From the NCBI GenBank assembly GCA_028023455.1, contig JAQFVV010012419.1:1312501-1376500 (forward strand): DNA of 64,000 nt, written 5' to 3'. Shown here in pieces: positions 35,081 to 49,200 of this stretch. Below the pieces are notes generated by a model. That model saw only the letters and a program-made list of their open reading frames with translations, was not told where the DNA came from and searched no databases. The position numbers and the translations under genes were made by a program. Positions within the stretch are counted from its first letter, which is position 1; each line of letters starts with the position of its first letter. Origin of the DNA: Epiperipatus broadwayi (Eukaryota; Onychophora; Udeonychophora; Euonychophora; Peripatidae).

Positions 35081-38000
35081 TTACAATGTGTAACCCATAT
35101 GGCATAGTTCAAAAACACCGAGACATATTATTGGATAGGTTTTAGTATTGATACTATCTTTCAGAGATGAGATCAGTTGGAAATCTATCTTGGTGTTGGA
35201 GAGTATGATTTCTCGGATCACTCTGAATCCCATACATTGTGAGAAAAGGTGTTCCAATGTCTCATCACCATTCATGCAAATGCTGCAAGTAGGGTCTATG
35301 TTATGACCATGTTTGTAAAAGAGGAAGTAATTAGTAGGTAGTCCATTAATGTTGTATTTAATGAGGAAGTCTAGGTATTTAGCCTCTAGACTCCATCTTT
35401 TAAAGTTGGATACCAGTTTCTGATTATTGTAATAAAATGTGTTGATTATAGGATGTAAGATTGGATGGAGGATTGTGTATGCTTGCCATAATGATATTTT
35501 AGAATTGAATGTGGAGTCATTTATTGGGCAGTGCTGTTTGATAAAGCTTGTGTTTCTAGTGATCCATGTTTGTCTGTCTGGTGGGGGTCGGTCAGTGGGT
35601 GTTACCTTTTGAAGGAAAGTTTTTTGGAGAATTGTGTTAAAACCATATGATGCTACCAAGTTGTGTATGACATTGTGGGTTTTTTTGGTAAATCAATGCC
35701 TGAATGGAGTGGAGAGCAAGACCATTTAGCTTTCTTGGTCGCTGAGTGCCTTTGAGGCTGATCGCGACCGTTTTACCTTTCCAGAAAAGCCTTGAGCACA
35801 AGCCATTTATTTTATTTATGAAGCTTTTGTTGCATTTGATAAATGGAAGAAAGTATGCTATTTTTGGCATCACATTCATGTTAATTAGTGCTACCTTGCC
35901 AGGGAGGGAAAGGTAGACTTGTGACAAGGAAGTGATGAATTTGTTTGTTGTTTCTAGGATGTTATCCTGAATCTCTTTGGTCATTGCTGTGGTAGATTTG
36001 AATATGGAAAACCCAAGATATCTCTGTGGCTTGGCAGAGAAGAGGGTGTTAATTTTCCTTCCTGAAACAATTTGCCAGGAGGCAGACTTGCTGGGGTTGA
36101 ATTGCAGCCTGTATTTCTCAGTATAGCGGCTTAATATTGTTTGTAGCAAAGGAATATGTTTTCTTGATGGTAGGATGATCATTACATCATCCATGTAGGC
36201 AAATGTGTTGAATTCTCTGCTTAAATTGGGTATAAAAAGACCTGGTAGATTTTTTTCCAAATCCATCAGGAGAGGATTTATATATGCGATGAAGCATAGG
36301 GCACTGAGGGGGAACCCTGAGGGAAAGCTTGTGTCGGTGTAAATCCGGAGGTGATATTACCATCCATAGTGATAAAAATTTCCCTGTTGTATAGTAAGTT
36401 GCTTATGATCTGGACAGCAGCTGCAGGAACATCATACTCAGCCAAAATATTTAAGAATATGTCTATATGTACCGAGTCAAAGGCTGTAGCAATGTCCAGT
36501 TGAATAGCTATTGGCCCTGACTTCCGGTAAATTTTGACTTAGTCAATGATGGAGATTATGTTGCCCATTGCATGTGCAGTAGAGGATCCCTTCTTGGCAT
36601 ATTGGTTGTTAGATATGTGCTTTAAGACATTTGGTTGGATGAGGTCTTTGATCACAGACTCTACAATTTTAATTAGCAGGGGTGTCATGGAAATAGGTCT
36701 GATGTTTGAGAGATCCATAACCTGATTTTTTTTTGTATAAATGGAACTAGCGCCACTGGGTAAAGGTTAGGTATCACTCTAATACCAGTTGCTAGGTAAT
36801 CCACCATCATCTTCATTATGGGAATTGCAAATTGATTGAGGTGTAGGATTAGGAATCTGGGAATCCCATGTAATCCAGGATGTACACCATCTGGAAGGGA
36901 AGATATTTTCTGTTGGAGTAGGTTTTCTGTGATCCCATGTAGTGCCTGTGGATCAACTTCAGACCAGGATTGTGTGCCATTGAAAATTGCGGTTTGCATC
37001 CTTTTCCGGAAGTGTTCTTTTATTGTGTTCATCATAGGTGTTCCCAGTAAGGTTTTCCCATCTGCAATGATGGAGGTGGGAGTGGTTTTGTTATTTTTCC
37101 CTCCTAGTGCCCATCTCAAGTAGCCTTTTGTCCAGTGATGTTGTTGTGATAAATAATATTTGGCTCTCCTAATGGATAGGTATTCCGCCAGGGATTTTTG
37201 TCTTGATCGGTATAGGTTTTTAAGACTATATATATCTTGTGTTTTGATAGGTTGACTTTGGAGCATCTGAAGCTGATTCTCTATTTGTAGAAGATCTCTG
37301 AAGAGGCCATTAGGGCCTTTGATTGTCATGGTGTGGTGTTTTAATATTGTCTGTAGGATGCCTATAAATGAAAACCAGGCTTCTTCAGCTGGTCTTGAAA
37401 GGATGTTGATTTTGTGAAAATATATATAAGATTCGGACACTATGGCCTCTGTTATGTTTGATTTTGTTACCATCCACATGGTTTTGTGAAGCGCCTCTGG
37501 GGTTGGGAGGCCAGCCATGGTTTCAAGAGTAACTACAAGGGCCATATGGTCCGAAAATGACACCGGTAAAAGTTTTGCATTTAGATGAAAATGTAAATCT
37601 GGTGAATAATATAATAGGTCTATTAGGGTTTGGTGGGATTTGGTGTAAAAGGAGTAGGATCCAGGAGGAAGGAATCCTTCCCCACACATCAAGTTTCTAC
37701 ACATCAAGTTTCTATTTATCAGTGGAAGAAATTTTAGGTTAAAGTGACCATATGTGGTGTTAAAATCTCCCAATATAAGTAAAGGGCCTGATTTGTTGCT
37801 AAGGATAGCATTTAAAATCTGAATTATTTTGTGATAGATAGTAGGATTGTTTGAAGTGTATATATAAGCTAGATTTATGCTGTAGCCCCAATAGTCTATT
37901 GCTAATAAGATTAAGTTGTTATCCAAATAGAGAATACAGAATTTGTTTGGAGGAAATTTTTTGTTAATTAATACTCCTACCCCTCCAGCTGCTGAATGTC

Positions 38001-38189
38001 CAACTGAAAATTTAGTGAAGCCCATAGTGGCAATTAATGTTTCTATTTTAGTGTCAGTGTTATTATGGAATTTGGTTTCCCCCATTAGAAGGATGTGGGG
38101 AGAGTTAATCTTATCCAATTTCTAATTGTGTGAGCACGGGCCAATGAGTTGAGGCCACGGACCTTAATCCCTGCAATTTTATAGTTCAT
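35081..38189 (-). pseudogene. LINE ORF2: endonuclease, reverse transcriptase, C-terminal zinc motif, frameshifted
   Basis: The ATG at 38189 lies inside the end of ORF1. The APE-like endonuclease shows KVRGLNSLARAHTIR, MGETKFHN (metal-binding Glu), GGVGVLINKKFP, LLILGDFNTTYG and SFSDHMALVV. The reverse transcriptase has IRPISMTPLLIKIVES, QLDIATAFDSVD (first Asp), FPQGSP and FAYMDDVMIIL, i.e. YMDD where LINEs usually have FADD or YADD. A thumb follows and then a C-terminal CSICMNGDETLEHLFSQC, a C2HC knuckle as in many L1/Tx1-like proteins. Frame breaks occur near 38119, 36730 (T9), 36310 (G5) and 35683 (T7), plus one TAA at about 36540. The breaks lie in homopolymers, so they could be assembly errors. 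Confidence 0.88.
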
Positions 38190-40687
38190 AATATAGTGTC
38201 CCTGCCCCTCCAGCCGGCCCCTGGTCTCGGGGAGAATTTGGAAGTAAATAACTATAATTGGTTTCTTGATCTGATGCTTCTTCCAATGAGAGTTGATGTA
38301 GATTTGATTCCATGAGTACTGGAAGGTCCTCATTTTCCATAGAATCTGGTAATTCCAAATAGGGATCATCTTCCATTGGTGCTGAATCTGTATCAGAGTG
38401 CTCAGAGGTTTTTCTTTTCTTTTTTTCCCATGACACTTTGTGTTTACTTTGTGATTCTTGTGAATCTGGTTTTAATGCAGGTAGTTGTGTTATAAACCCA
38501 GAATTCATATCGTCATCTGAGCTTGATTTATCCGGAACATCTGATTTCCGTTTATTAATATTTGGTATAGCTTGTCGTGTTAGCTCTACTTCTTGTGAAA
38601 GATCCTGATTCCAATGTCCAGATAAACCATCCTTTTCCCCCAGGTTTTGAGTTTTGGTGTGTGCTGGATTGAATTTTTTCCTTGGTTTATTGGTTTTGCT
38701 ACTTTCTTTTTGAGGATGTGGAGTTATTGTATTTTGTTTACTTTGTGAATTTCTAGGTGATTGGGTGTTATTTTTGTCTATTTTGATTCTGGTGTCTGTT
38801 TCTTCTATTGGAAGTGATTTCAAGTTTGAAGGATTGTCAAGCATTGATTCATAGCCCTTTTTTTCCAATGTTGTACTGTTTATTGACTGAAATATTATCT
38901 GTGTATTGGTTTGAAATGAGATGAGGTGTACTTGATGTAGTTGTTTGTTTATCATTTCTGTTTTTGGTTGTATTGTTGTGGAATTCCATTTCAGTTTGTT
39001 GGGAAAGATTTTCATCTCGATCTTCATCTCTAGACATTATGTGGTCTGGTGTTACATCTGTGGGAGTTATGTCTATAGATTCGGTATAGTTTGATGTTGA
39101 ATCCCTGTGTTTATCAGTGTGGTTTTCAATATTATTGTCTGTTTTAGGTGACTGTTTGGTGTTTGTAGTGGTTGTTGTTTCTATATTCTTTCCATTGCAG
39201 CAGTGGAACTTGCCTTTCTTTTGATTGCAGGTAGTGCAGATATGTGCCAAACAGTCTTTTATAAAGTGTGTCCTTTGTAAACAGTGAAAGCACTGAGGCC
39301 GCACCCCCCTGAATGTTAAGACCATTGGTGAATCTCTTGCATTAACTACAGTAGGGATGTCAGTGGGAGAAACATTTTTTTTCATGGCTAGTGAGAAGAT
39401 TGCTGCGTTTGATATTATGTTTCCATTCAAGATGGGGTCTGGAAGGAATTTAAATTTTGATACAGTGCCATAGGGATTGAGGATATTTTGGAGCTCTTGT
39501 TCAGTGAATCTTGTTAGGCAGTTTTGATTTTCCCTTGTAGTATCATAGGTCTGTTCATTTCTACAGTGCAAAGTATTTTATTTCCCAGTATTTTAATATT
39601 GTTTTTAAATTGGAGCCTGTCTGCCCAGGTCTTAAATTCTATTGCCACATATCTGTCATTAGGATGTGTTAGTATTTGATAAATCCCCAACTCTGAATCA
39701 TGTTGTTTAATTACAGAATATAAATGTTCCATGGGGAATTTGTATAATGATAAGTTTTCATTCGTTACTGCTAGGATTAGAGTTTTGTCATTGTAATAAT
39801 TTTGGAAAGATTTATAGAACATGTTTGGAATAGTTTTGTTGAAATTATAGTTTATGTTTTGATGCATTTCGTCAGTAATATTATTATAATTTAATATCTT
39901 AATTGATTGGGGGTGTTGATTGTCTCCTGGTGTGATTTCTCTTTCATATTCCGATATGCCTATAAGCATTTCATTAATATTGCTGACCGAGTTAGTCTCC
40001 GTGGTTTTAACATCTTTGTTGATACTTAAAGCGTTAGCGTAGGATATAGATTTTTTGGAAGGGTTTGTATTTGTGAGTCTGTTTTGAAATGTGCGAACGA
40101 TGTAGATATTAAAGATTCATCTAGTTTGAAATTTTCATTTGTTTGTGAATGGGTTTTGTTGATTTTTTTTTTATCTGTTATTTCGTTTTTTCTCCCGAAA
40201 TACTGTTGACAGTCTCTGGTGATACAGCAGCGAATTTGGTGACCTCTGGTGATTTAAAAAAATTTTTTTCCCTTTCTTCAGATAGATTTTGCTGATATTT
40301 TATTTTTTGTTCCAAATTATTCTGAGAGTGTTTCGCGGTTGTGGATGAATTGTGTTTATTTACTTCTCCTAAAGGAGTTTGAGAAATACGGTGAGTGTTG
40401 TTACTGTTTTCGTATGTATTATTAATATTGGCTGTTATTTCGCCCGATGGGAAACCAACGCTATTGCATATAACTGACAAAGTTTGTATAATTTCTTGCA
40501 TTTTAATGTTGTCAGTAATTATTTGGTGCTTAGTATTGCTAATGGGAAGGTTTTTGATCTCAGATGGAGCCTGAGATTTGTTATTATAGCTATGAAGATT
40601 TCGGCTATTGTTTCTGTTGAACGACTGAGTGTGACAATTTAAGCTTGAATTGCTATGTATATTATCTATATCATTATCACATTTCAT
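38179..40687 (-). pseudogene. LINE ORF1: RNA-binding protein with zinc knuckle, frameshifted
   Basis: The frame spans about 830 codons from the ATG at 40687 to the TAA at 38179, with breaks near 40168 (T10), 39540 and 38861 (T7). The N-terminal part is Asn, Ser and Thr rich and probably disordered. The centre (about 39560-39960) has an RRM-like character: YVAIEFKTWADRLQFKNN and KILGNKILCTVE. A cysteine and histidine cluster follows, CFHCLQRTHFIKDC and CTTCNQKKGKFHCC, at about 39190-39300, and then a long acidic and basic Ser-rich tail. ORF1 proteins of such LINEs bind the element RNA and form the ribonucleoprotein with ORF2 protein. Confidence 0.8.
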
Positions 40688-41157
40688 TTTTAAATATATA
40701 AAACTTCTCTTACCTTGTATTTAGGGGTTTGGAATGGGGTTTGATACCCCCTTTCCTGCTGATTTCAATTTTGAGGAGAGCTATCGTTCACATTGTTTGC
40801 TGTTTAAGAACCGGAAAAAATTAATTATAGATCTTAATTCTTTACTTTTAACTAAATGACTGCAAATAAACAATTAGTTTCTACATTTCTAATCACCAAA
40901 AGATCTAAAAATTTTAACTTACCAAAATCTAACCCCCCTCCTAACACAAATTTTATAGAAGGATCAAAACAATTAAACTCATTTACAAATTCCTCCAATT
41001 TATCATTCTCAACTACAAATAAACAATCATCAACATATCTGACAAATAACTTTACATATAAACAATTCTTTTTAATAATAATTTCCTCTTCCATAAAACA
41101 AATATAAACTGAACATACTAAAGGAGAAATAATATAACCTATTATCCAACCTTAAGG

Positions 41158-42228
41158 TTGGATAATAGGTTATATTATTTCTCCTTTAAAAGGTTGGATA
41201 ATAGGTTATATTATTTCTCCTTTAGTATGTTCAGTTTATATTAGTTTTATGGAAGAGGAAATTATTATTAAAAAGAATTGTTTATATGTAAAGTTTTTTT
41301 TGTCAGATATGTTGATGATTGTTTATTTGTGGTTGAGAATGATAAATTGAAAGAATTTGTAAATGAGTTTAATTGTTTTGATCCTTCTATAAAATTTGTG
41401 TTAGAAGGAGGGGGCTTAGATTTTGGTAAGTTAAAATTTTTAGATCTTTTGGTGATTAGAAATGTAGAAACTAATTGTTTATTGTGCAGTCATTTAGTTA
41501 AAAGTAAAGAATTAAGATCTATAATTAAACCTGATAGCTATCAGTCTGTATCTCATAAAGTAGCTGCTTTAAGGAATTATTGTCATAAAAATATTAAATT
41601 AAATAATTCTAGTGGGGTTGCTTTGTTTCAGAAATATCAATTTTATAAAGATTACTTGAGTGTTGGATACTCTGATAAATTTGTTAAAAGTATTTTATTT
41701 AATAGTAATATTTGTAAGGATGTAAAGGTTAAAGAAAAATATGATTTTATTTCTTTGGCATTTAAATTGTCTTCTTATAAAATTGTGTGTAGAAATAGTA
41801 TATTGTTTGGAAATAAGAAAATTGCTTGGAAAAGGGGTGTTATATTGAATAATTTATTAAATAATACAAAAGAAGTTTTTTGATAGAAATACTATTCCTG
41901 ATATAGTATATTTTATTCCTTGTTTATTTTGTAAGAAGGTTTACATAGGTCAGAGTAGTTTGAGTTTAAATGAAAGAATAAAAGTTCATAAAAGTAGAGT
42001 TAAAAATAGATATCTTAGTTCTGCTTTGTATGTCCATGAAAAAGATACAGGTCAAACTATTGATTTTGATGAAGCTATGGTTGTCTTCTTTGAGAGAAAT
42101 GAAATCAAAAGAAAAATTAAACAGTCTTTATTATTGAAAATTTATTATTCTGAAGCAATTAACTTATTTAAGAGTTCTTTTAATATTAAGGGTGGATGGG
42201 AAGTGAATGGATCTGTGGGTAGTTTTTA
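41158..42228 (+). pseudogene. PLE family 2 reverse transcriptase/GIY-YIG, plus copy, 5'-truncated
   Basis: The coding part starts at the GYIISPLVCSVYISF segment (motif B neighbourhood), then YVDD at 41308-41319, LDFGKLKFLDLLVIRN, the thumb SYQSVSHKVAALRNYC and a GIY-YIG domain (VYFIPCLFCKKVYIGQSS at about 41910-41965) with SLNERIKVHKSRVK following. It ends at the TAA at 42227-42229. A frameshift in a T run near 41880 separates reverse transcriptase and endonuclease parts, and another lies near 41290. It is the near mirror image of the minus copy, with few substitutions, so the pair is young compared with family 1. Confidence 0.88.
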
Positions 42229-42373
42229 ATATTATATATATTGTGTAGTTTTTGTAGTTCTTTACACTTGAGAAGTCTGCTTGTAGCAGTGAAACCTTAG
42301 GTTGGGTTTTTATATTATTTTTATGCTGGTCTGGTTTAATTTTGGATTTGGGGTAGCTTTATGCTTGTAATGT

Positions 42374-44692
<2,319 letters not shown>

Positions 44693-44721
44693 TACACACA
44701 CACACACACATATATATATAA
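44693..44721. repeat. (CA)n(TA)n microsatellite
   Basis: A run of about nine CA units is followed by about five TA units. Confidence 0.95.
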
Positions 44722-44769
44722 TTGCATTTTATAATCTTTATTCAAAATTTTTTTTTTTCATATGTCATA

Positions 44770-44855
44770 GCATCGTCCGGGACGCGAACTGACACCCGTC
44801 TGCAAACAATTACTTGCTTGCAAGGCGAGTGCGATGACCTCTCGGCTAACAACGC
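44770..44855 (-). tRNA. tRNA-like sequence of class II length (possible pseudogene or SINE head)
   Basis: The 86-nt minus-strand sequence has a 7-bp acceptor stem (GCGTTGT with ACGATGC, two G-T pairs), an A box TTAGCCGAGAGGT, a 17-nt anticodon arm CTCGCCTTGCAAGCAAG with a 7-nt loop whose triplet is TGC, and a B box AGTTCGCGTCCC. The region between anticodon arm and B box is long, as in Leu/Ser tRNAs, yet the triplet would suggest Ala. A regular T-stem does not form and one anticodon-stem pair is mismatched. It is therefore more likely a tRNA-derived relic than a working tRNA gene. It is clearly less AT-rich than its surroundings. Confidence 0.45.
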
Positions 44856-45740
44856 TTGACGATTCAAAATTTTAACACCCGAAATGAATAATGCAATAAC
44901 AAATGTTTTTAAAATTTAATCAAGGTTTATTAGTTTGGGAAAATGTATAATAAATTTTAATTATTTGTAAACAACAAACATCCATCGATGATTAAATCCG
45001 AAAGAGGGCGATTTGCAAGTTTATTAAATGGCATTAGAAAGAATAATCTGTAAAAGATTATTGTACTATGTCCATTCGGACTTTATTATTTCACAAATAT
45101 TAATAATATAAAATATATATTTTGATTTCCACATTGTCTTAGGTATATTTTGTCATTTGAACAATATAAGAATACACGATTACTATTCGTGCAACTCAGT
45201 AAACTATATCAGTTTATGAATGTTTTCTCTTACAAATTTAAAAGTATGAAAACAAAAACTTTTGCATATAGAATTTTTTTAAATTGAACAAAAAGAAACA
45301 ATTTTTTAAATGTTAAGATTTAAAGTAAGTTAATTCAATTACTGTGTATTTTTAAATGAATTTCACTTGTTTCACTCAAAAGCCTCAGATTATACCTTTT
45401 TAATTTAAATAATGGGTATATTATACAAAGCGATTATGCAGCTGTCTGCCATTATTACCATGAGTAATCATGTAATTTTATTAACATAAAAAAGGAGGTA
45501 ATTTAAATAATAAATTATATCTAAGTGAAAACTACAAATAAATGGTCAAAACGTCTATTAATATAATTTTGATTTTAAAAAAATCATATAAACATTCGCT
45601 TATCTTACAATTAAGAAGGAGTGTCATAAATTAAATCTGCTATTAATTTTAACTTCATATAAATTTTAAGGTAAATATTTATTTATTTTGTTTTTATTTA
45701 ATGAAATAAAAGTCATATATAATTATGATAATTAAACAAA
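44856..45740. other. AT-rich spacer
   Basis: Nothing is recognised. Confidence 0.5.
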
Positions 45741-45795
45741 GACTCATCCAACATATTTCAACTCTTTTAAGTTGCCTTCTTCAAAAGCATTAACA
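45741..45795 (-). ncRNA. Hammerhead-like motif of a PLE-type terminal repeat (degenerate)
   Basis: On the minus strand TTGAAGAAGG is followed by the hairpin CAACT-TAAAAG-AGTTG (plus 45759-45774) and then GAAATATGTTGG. The order CUGANGA-like box, hairpin, GAAA box is that of the conserved core and helix II of hammerhead ribozymes, which are known from terminal repeats of Penelope-like elements. The first box has lost its C, and helices I and III with a cleavage site are not convincing. It lies about 90 bases from a family 1 PLE relic but has a different sequence, so it may come from a third PLE family. Confidence 0.35.
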
Positions 45796-45879
45796 AAAAC
45801 GTCTTTGAAGACAATATAACCATTATGATCTATTATAATGATTTGCTATTAAATAATTAACATTCATTTAAAATTATAC

Positions 45880-46250
45880 ATTGGACTATTTTCATTAACT
45901 AGAATTAATTGTCAAATGTATTTATAAAAATTCAAACTTTTAAAGTACATTCAAGTAATAGTAATAGCACACAATGCATCAAGCTGAATTATTTTTCTCG
46001 CTCCTTCAAGGATTTAGGAGTTGACCAATGACAGTGCTCATATGAAATTTGAATCGGAGACTTTTAGATTCAGTAATATTCTCAAGCTAGCGTTGCCAAT
46101 GGTCGGGCTAGTAATACCTGAAGAACAGCTGAATAAAGTTAGAATTTTTCTAAAGCCATCTAGTAATTAATTTTAGATAAATGGAAATATAATTACAAAT
46201 AAAATGTCATGATCACAAACTTTAAGGAAAACAGTAAATATTTACTTGTG
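45880..46250. mobile_element. PLE family 1 relic, small inverted pair
   Basis: The left end (GGACTATTTTCATTAACTAG near 45888) resembles the inverted family 1 terminal repeat, followed by GTAATAGCACACAATGC. The right part has GGTCGGGCTAGTAATACCTG near 46103 (with CTGAAGA at about 46119), the TTAGAATTTTTCTAAAG block and GATCACAAACTTTAAGGAAAA near 46210. This is the same two-ended pattern as at 7232-8297 with the middle deleted. Confidence 0.6.
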
Positions 46251-49200
46251 TAATAATAGAAATGGTTCTTGCAGGGAGCATCTTCAAAATATAAATATGA
46301 GGAAAAAATATTATCGTTAAATGTATTGCAGGAAACAGCAGTTTCAATTTTAATTTACTTATGCCTACTCCAAATCACGAAATCGAACAGTTATAGTTTC
46401 TGTTCAGTCTTGATTTCTGTACAATTGATAAATCATGACTTTTATATTCTTCACTTCCTTTTATTTATTTACTTCAATCTATTCTTATACTCTTGAGATC
46501 AAAAATACACAATTTATAGAACATTTTTGTGACTATGCTTTAAAGATATTTACTTTACGTCTAATTGTTTGTTATAAATATATAGGAAGCCTAAATTTAA
46601 GCAATAAATATTTTTGAAATTTTCTCCCTAGGTAAGAAATATTTACATTAATGCAAAAATTATTTCAATTTAATTACAGAGTTTAATCGTATTATATGAG
46701 CTTTAACAATACATTGTGCTCTAGTTTTATTCATATATATATATTACAATATGTAATTTAATGAAAACATGCAAAATGCAATGAAAATAAGATAAAAAAT
46801 AGGATAATACATCACTTGTGAAGTCATACGACCTTTGAACACTCAAAATTACATAGCTAGTCTTTGGTTCAGGTTCTTAAACTCTTTGCTCTATCTTTCT
46901 TTCAATTCACTAAAACTATTCCAAATATTAAAAGAGTTTTATAAGATGCAGTCGAATTATATATTTGTTTAAGAAAGATTTACAATCCATAGTTAATGTT
47001 TATATAGATTTTTCATTAACTATTTCTATGTATATTTTATTTAATCAATTGAATAGAAGTGAAATTGCATACTTTAATGATTTAATATAAAAGTATTGAA
47101 ACATTTTATTTAAGAATGTTATGCAAAATTTTTAAAATACAATGTCAAGATTATAAGTCCAGTCAACATGGTTTCCATCTTACTGGATGTGAGGGTATAG
47201 AGTCTATTATTATAAAACCACATATTAATTGCATTGGACATTTAAAATGAAGGAACAATAACATATTTACTAATAAAGTGTTTTATGAAATTGAGTATAA
47301 GTGTCATGAGTTATTCTCAAGAATATTCTAAAAATGTATGAAGATTGTTTATATTGTGAAGATATAGAAGAAAACTAAATATTCTACAATTAGATGGATG
47401 GTTAAAGTATTTTAGAAAGGTTTTTTGTAGAATAATTATAGCATCACATATTATCAAATAAATAGAATAATGAAAAATGTGTTTCATATGTAGAAGTAAT
47501 TTTAACTCACAGATTAAATTGTAAGGTCATCAGAAAACACCTCTCTAATGCCTTATTATTCTTAATTTTTAAATGCTTTTACTTATCTTTGAAAATGTGC
47601 TTGTTAGGTTAAACCTTGTAGTCAATTTGTAACTTCCATCTATCAATTTTCTTTAAATTTTGTGCATGTGTTACACACTGATAATAATGCATTATTTCAG
47701 AATTGCACCCCCGATGACTGGTCTAGCAGGATTAGTAGACCAAACTGCACTGAATTTGGTTCAGTAACTTTTTAGTCATGTGTATTATAGATGGTAATAT
47801 ATTTTTTAAAAATAGGCTTTCATTGAATATCATGACTAGGTCATTAATGTGTTTACAGTTAATTGAAGCCAAAAGGAAAAAAGAAATGAAGAATAAAATC
47901 TTCATTTTTCTTGATTCTTTTTACTATTTTTTTTTTAAAGTATTATTTTCCTATACACAAAAATCTGGTGTACAGTTTTTAACATATGCAAATTTCATGT
48001 CAAATACTTGAAAAACAGCAACATTTTTTAGATTCTAAGTTTTTAAATTTTTATATAAATAGTGTTTAAAAATATCTGAATACTAAAAAATAAAAATAAT
48101 ATTTATATAAAATGTTTTTTGTAAAAAATGGTCATATTCAGTTTCATGAAAAATGCACTAAAAAGCAAAAAATATTTTTTTCAACAACACTTTTGGTTAT
48201 TTTAGTCTTAAAATAAAAGCAAGAGGTATTCATAAATTAATTAATTCAATCATTAGTTTTAAGAATCATGAATTGAATTAATTAATATATGAATACTTTC
48301 ATATTATGTATAGCAACAAAAATTGTGGTTGAAGAAAACATTTTTATTTTATTTTTAGCGTGGTACTCATCAAATTGAATAAACAGATGGATTGTTTTTA
48401 TAAAATATTATACATATATGATCAGTTTTCTTATCTTTCTTTTCTTCAAGTTGGAATGGCCATATTGGCTGCTGTGGCTGATAATAATACTATGTACCAT
48501 AATTCATCAATAAATATAATGAAATAATTCAAAGTATGTTGAACCAAAATTTATTTCCATTTATCAATTATTGATTATAAAAAAAATCCCAATTTTGTAA
48601 ATACATTAATTGTAATTAAAGCTTTAAGGCATGTAATTAATTAAACATTTAAAATTATTTTTAAAAATTGCCAAAATATTTCACTAAAATAATAAAAATG
48701 TTCTAAGATGGAAAAAGACATGCATCAGGTTGTTGTACTTTTCAAAACTATGGCCAACAAGTTTTCATAACTCTAGGTGCCAACATTCTAAAAATATCCT
48801 TCATCCAGTTTCACAGTCTGCTTAAACAGCATTCATGAAGACTTTGACTTCATCATTGCTTACCATCTTCTTATTTCCAGCATCATGAAAATTCCAAATG
48901 AATTAAATAAACTAAAACTCTTGGTCAGAATGTGCTTTGAATTAAAGTCTAATTGGATTCATAATTGTCATTACTTTCAGAAATGTTTTCAATAGACTTT
49001 ATTACAACTATAACTCAAATGTTATAATTTACTTTTTTTTCTATTTGATGAGTTCTTAACTGAGTATTTATTGAATATCATTTGGACAATTCTGAAATCT
49101 GATATCTCAGATGGAAGCAAATTCATTGGATGAAAAGATTTAAAAAATCAATTACAAGATTTGATTTAAACAAACCAGCAGACATAATTTTTAAGTTAAT

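Larger units (their letters stand above)
34746..40820 (-). mobile_element. Full-length non-LTR retrotransposon with CCHC ORF1 (L1/Tx1-like)
   Basis: The 6.1-kb element is inserted in the PLE family 2 minus copy and is flanked by a perfect 16-bp target duplication, TTAATTATAGATCTTA, at 34730-34745 and 40821-40836. It has a short 5' leader (about 130 bases), ORF1 (38179-40687), ORF2 (35081-38189) overlapping ORF1 by 11 nucleotides, and a 335-base 3' region that contains a run of ten C residues near 34920 and has no poly-A tail. The insertion is in the coding part of another element, so it does not look site-specific here. Clade assignment rests on endonuclease, reverse-transcriptase and zinc-knuckle layout seen by eye and is tentative. 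Confidence 0.88.
34107..41157 (-). pseudogene. PLE family 2 reverse transcriptase/GIY-YIG, minus copy, split by a LINE
   Basis: The reading order on the minus strand is motif C region LFVRYVDDCLFVVENDKL (about 41040), then LDFGKLKFLDLLVIRNVET, then after the 6.1-kb LINE insertion RSIIKPDSYQSVSHKVAALR (about 34740) and the GIY-YIG endonuclease VVYFIPCLFCKVYIGQSSL at about 34300-34355 with ERIKVHKSR after it. The catalytic YVDD is kept. The N-terminal half of the protein is missing. The GIY-YIG signature is the diagnostic feature of canonical Penelope-like elements. Small frameshifts exist, for example around 34508. Confidence 0.88.
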
